Below the pieces are notes generated by a model. That model did no database searches and was not told the DNA's origin. It saw only the letters and a list, made by a program, of their open reading frames with translations. A program made the translations under genes and the position numbers. 7,286 bases of DNA from contig JAUVIY010000128.1 in the NCBI GenBank assembly GCA_030592625.1, forward strand, positions 1 through 7,286, written 5' to 3'. How positions within the stretch are numbered: the stretch's first letter is position 1; each line of letters begins with the position of its first letter. Positions 7,064-7,286 of the stretch are shown one piece after another. This DNA is from Spirochaeta sp. GTDB lineage: Bacteria; Spirochaetota; Spirochaetia; DSM-2461.

Positions 7064-7256
7064 GTATGGTGTCCCGGAAAACAGTTCACGAACCCACAAT
7101 TAAAATACCTGAGCGGAGCTGCCCGGAATCGTTGCTGCAAGCATCCCTCGTTCCAGCGTGACTCGCCCCGGGCTCGGCTCCACGATTCCGGGCAACTCCT
7201 TCATATTGCTTATTTGTTTCGTATCGCCAAGTCGCTGAATTTCCGGGACACCATAC
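7064..7256. repeat. 193-base nested inverted repeat, MITE-like or IS-end remnant
   Basis: The outer arms are a perfect 17-base inverted repeat, GTATGGTGTCCCGGAAA at 7064-7080 and its complement at 7240-7256. Inner arms at 7120-7132 (TGCCCGGAATCGT) and 7182-7194 are also perfect over 13 bases, and extend to 18 with one mismatch (7115-7132 / 7182-7199). Between outer and inner arms the two sides still align in part (ACGAA, ACAA, TAA, GGAG blocks in the same order). So the whole is two diverged copies of a unit of about 70 bases facing each other around a 49-base centre. CCCGGAA occurs four times, twice in each orientation. TA at 7065-7066 and 7254-7255 flanks TGGTGTCC...GGACACCA, as a TA target duplication would. 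No transposase is seen. It could also be a folded intergenic repeat of REP or BIME type. Confidence 0.55.
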
Positions 7257-7285
7257 CCGTGAAGCCGTCGGATGCCGAAGGCACC
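7100..7285 (-). other. Open minus-strand frame running off the window edge; uncertain gene end
   Basis: A 61-codon stop-free frame enters from the right edge and ends at TAA (7100-7102), 106 bases before the start of the DUF1295 gene on the same strand. Its translation has an ordinary amino-acid mix, including LPGIVEPSPGRVTLERGMLA, and could be the C-terminus of a protein. Against this, it runs through three of the four arms of the inverted-repeat element. Another minus frame and one plus frame are also open over much of the stretch. I do not recognise a family, so this is recorded as possible only. Confidence 0.15.
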
Positions 7286-7286
7286 G

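Noticed and set aside
7064..7256. Integron attC site or CRISPR-like repeat
   Set aside because: No RYYYAAC/GTTRRRY core pair at the ends and no evenly spaced direct repeats; the structure is mirrored, not tandem.

Overview
The window reads as a moderately GC-rich chromosome of an anaerobic, fermenting bacterium. It carries two convergent gene groups. The metabolic genes (a ferredoxin-linked 2-oxoacid oxidoreductase, a butyrate kinase and a phosphate butyryltransferase) point to amino-acid or 2-oxoacid fermentation. The YVTN-type lipoprotein and the gene mix would suit a spirochaete or a similar diderm, but no phylogenetic marker is present, so that placement is a weak inference.

Plus strand, 1-4500: a tightly packed operon of five genes, each overlapping the next by 4-11 bases. 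It opens with the last 54 codons of a 2-oxoacid:ferredoxin oxidoreductase alpha subunit. Next comes a fused beta-gamma subunit of the same enzyme, then butyrate kinase (buk), phosphate butyryl/acetyltransferase (ptb), and a membrane-anchored glycerophosphodiester phosphodiesterase-family protein. The first four form a coherent pathway: 2-oxoacid (the subunit type suggests branched-chain, e.g. 2-oxoisovalerate) to acyl-CoA plus reduced ferredoxin, acyl-CoA to acyl-phosphate (Ptb), and acyl-phosphate to a short-chain (possibly branched) fatty acid plus ATP (Buk). The phosphodiesterase is translationally coupled to ptb although its role looks unrelated.

A short AT-rich hairpin (4510-4531) sits in the 36-base gap between the two convergent groups and may terminate transcription from both sides.

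Minus strand, 7000-4537: an integral membrane protein of the DUF1295 / steroid 5-alpha-reductase-like family, followed 78 bases downstream by a large lipoprotein. The lipoprotein has a low-complexity Asp/Thr/Pro/Val linker, a PEGA-like domain and a C-terminal beta-propeller. Its GTG start lies inside a strong predicted RNA hairpin and lacks a clear Shine-Dalgarno sequence.

Right end, 7012-7286: no confident gene. It holds a 193-base imperfect palindrome (7064-7256) made of two diverged inverted units of about 70 bases, bounded by a perfect 17-base inverted repeat. TA dinucleotides are suitably placed for a MITE-like or IS-end-derived element. This is the least explained structure in the window. 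I did not see a clearly new defence or metabolic system.
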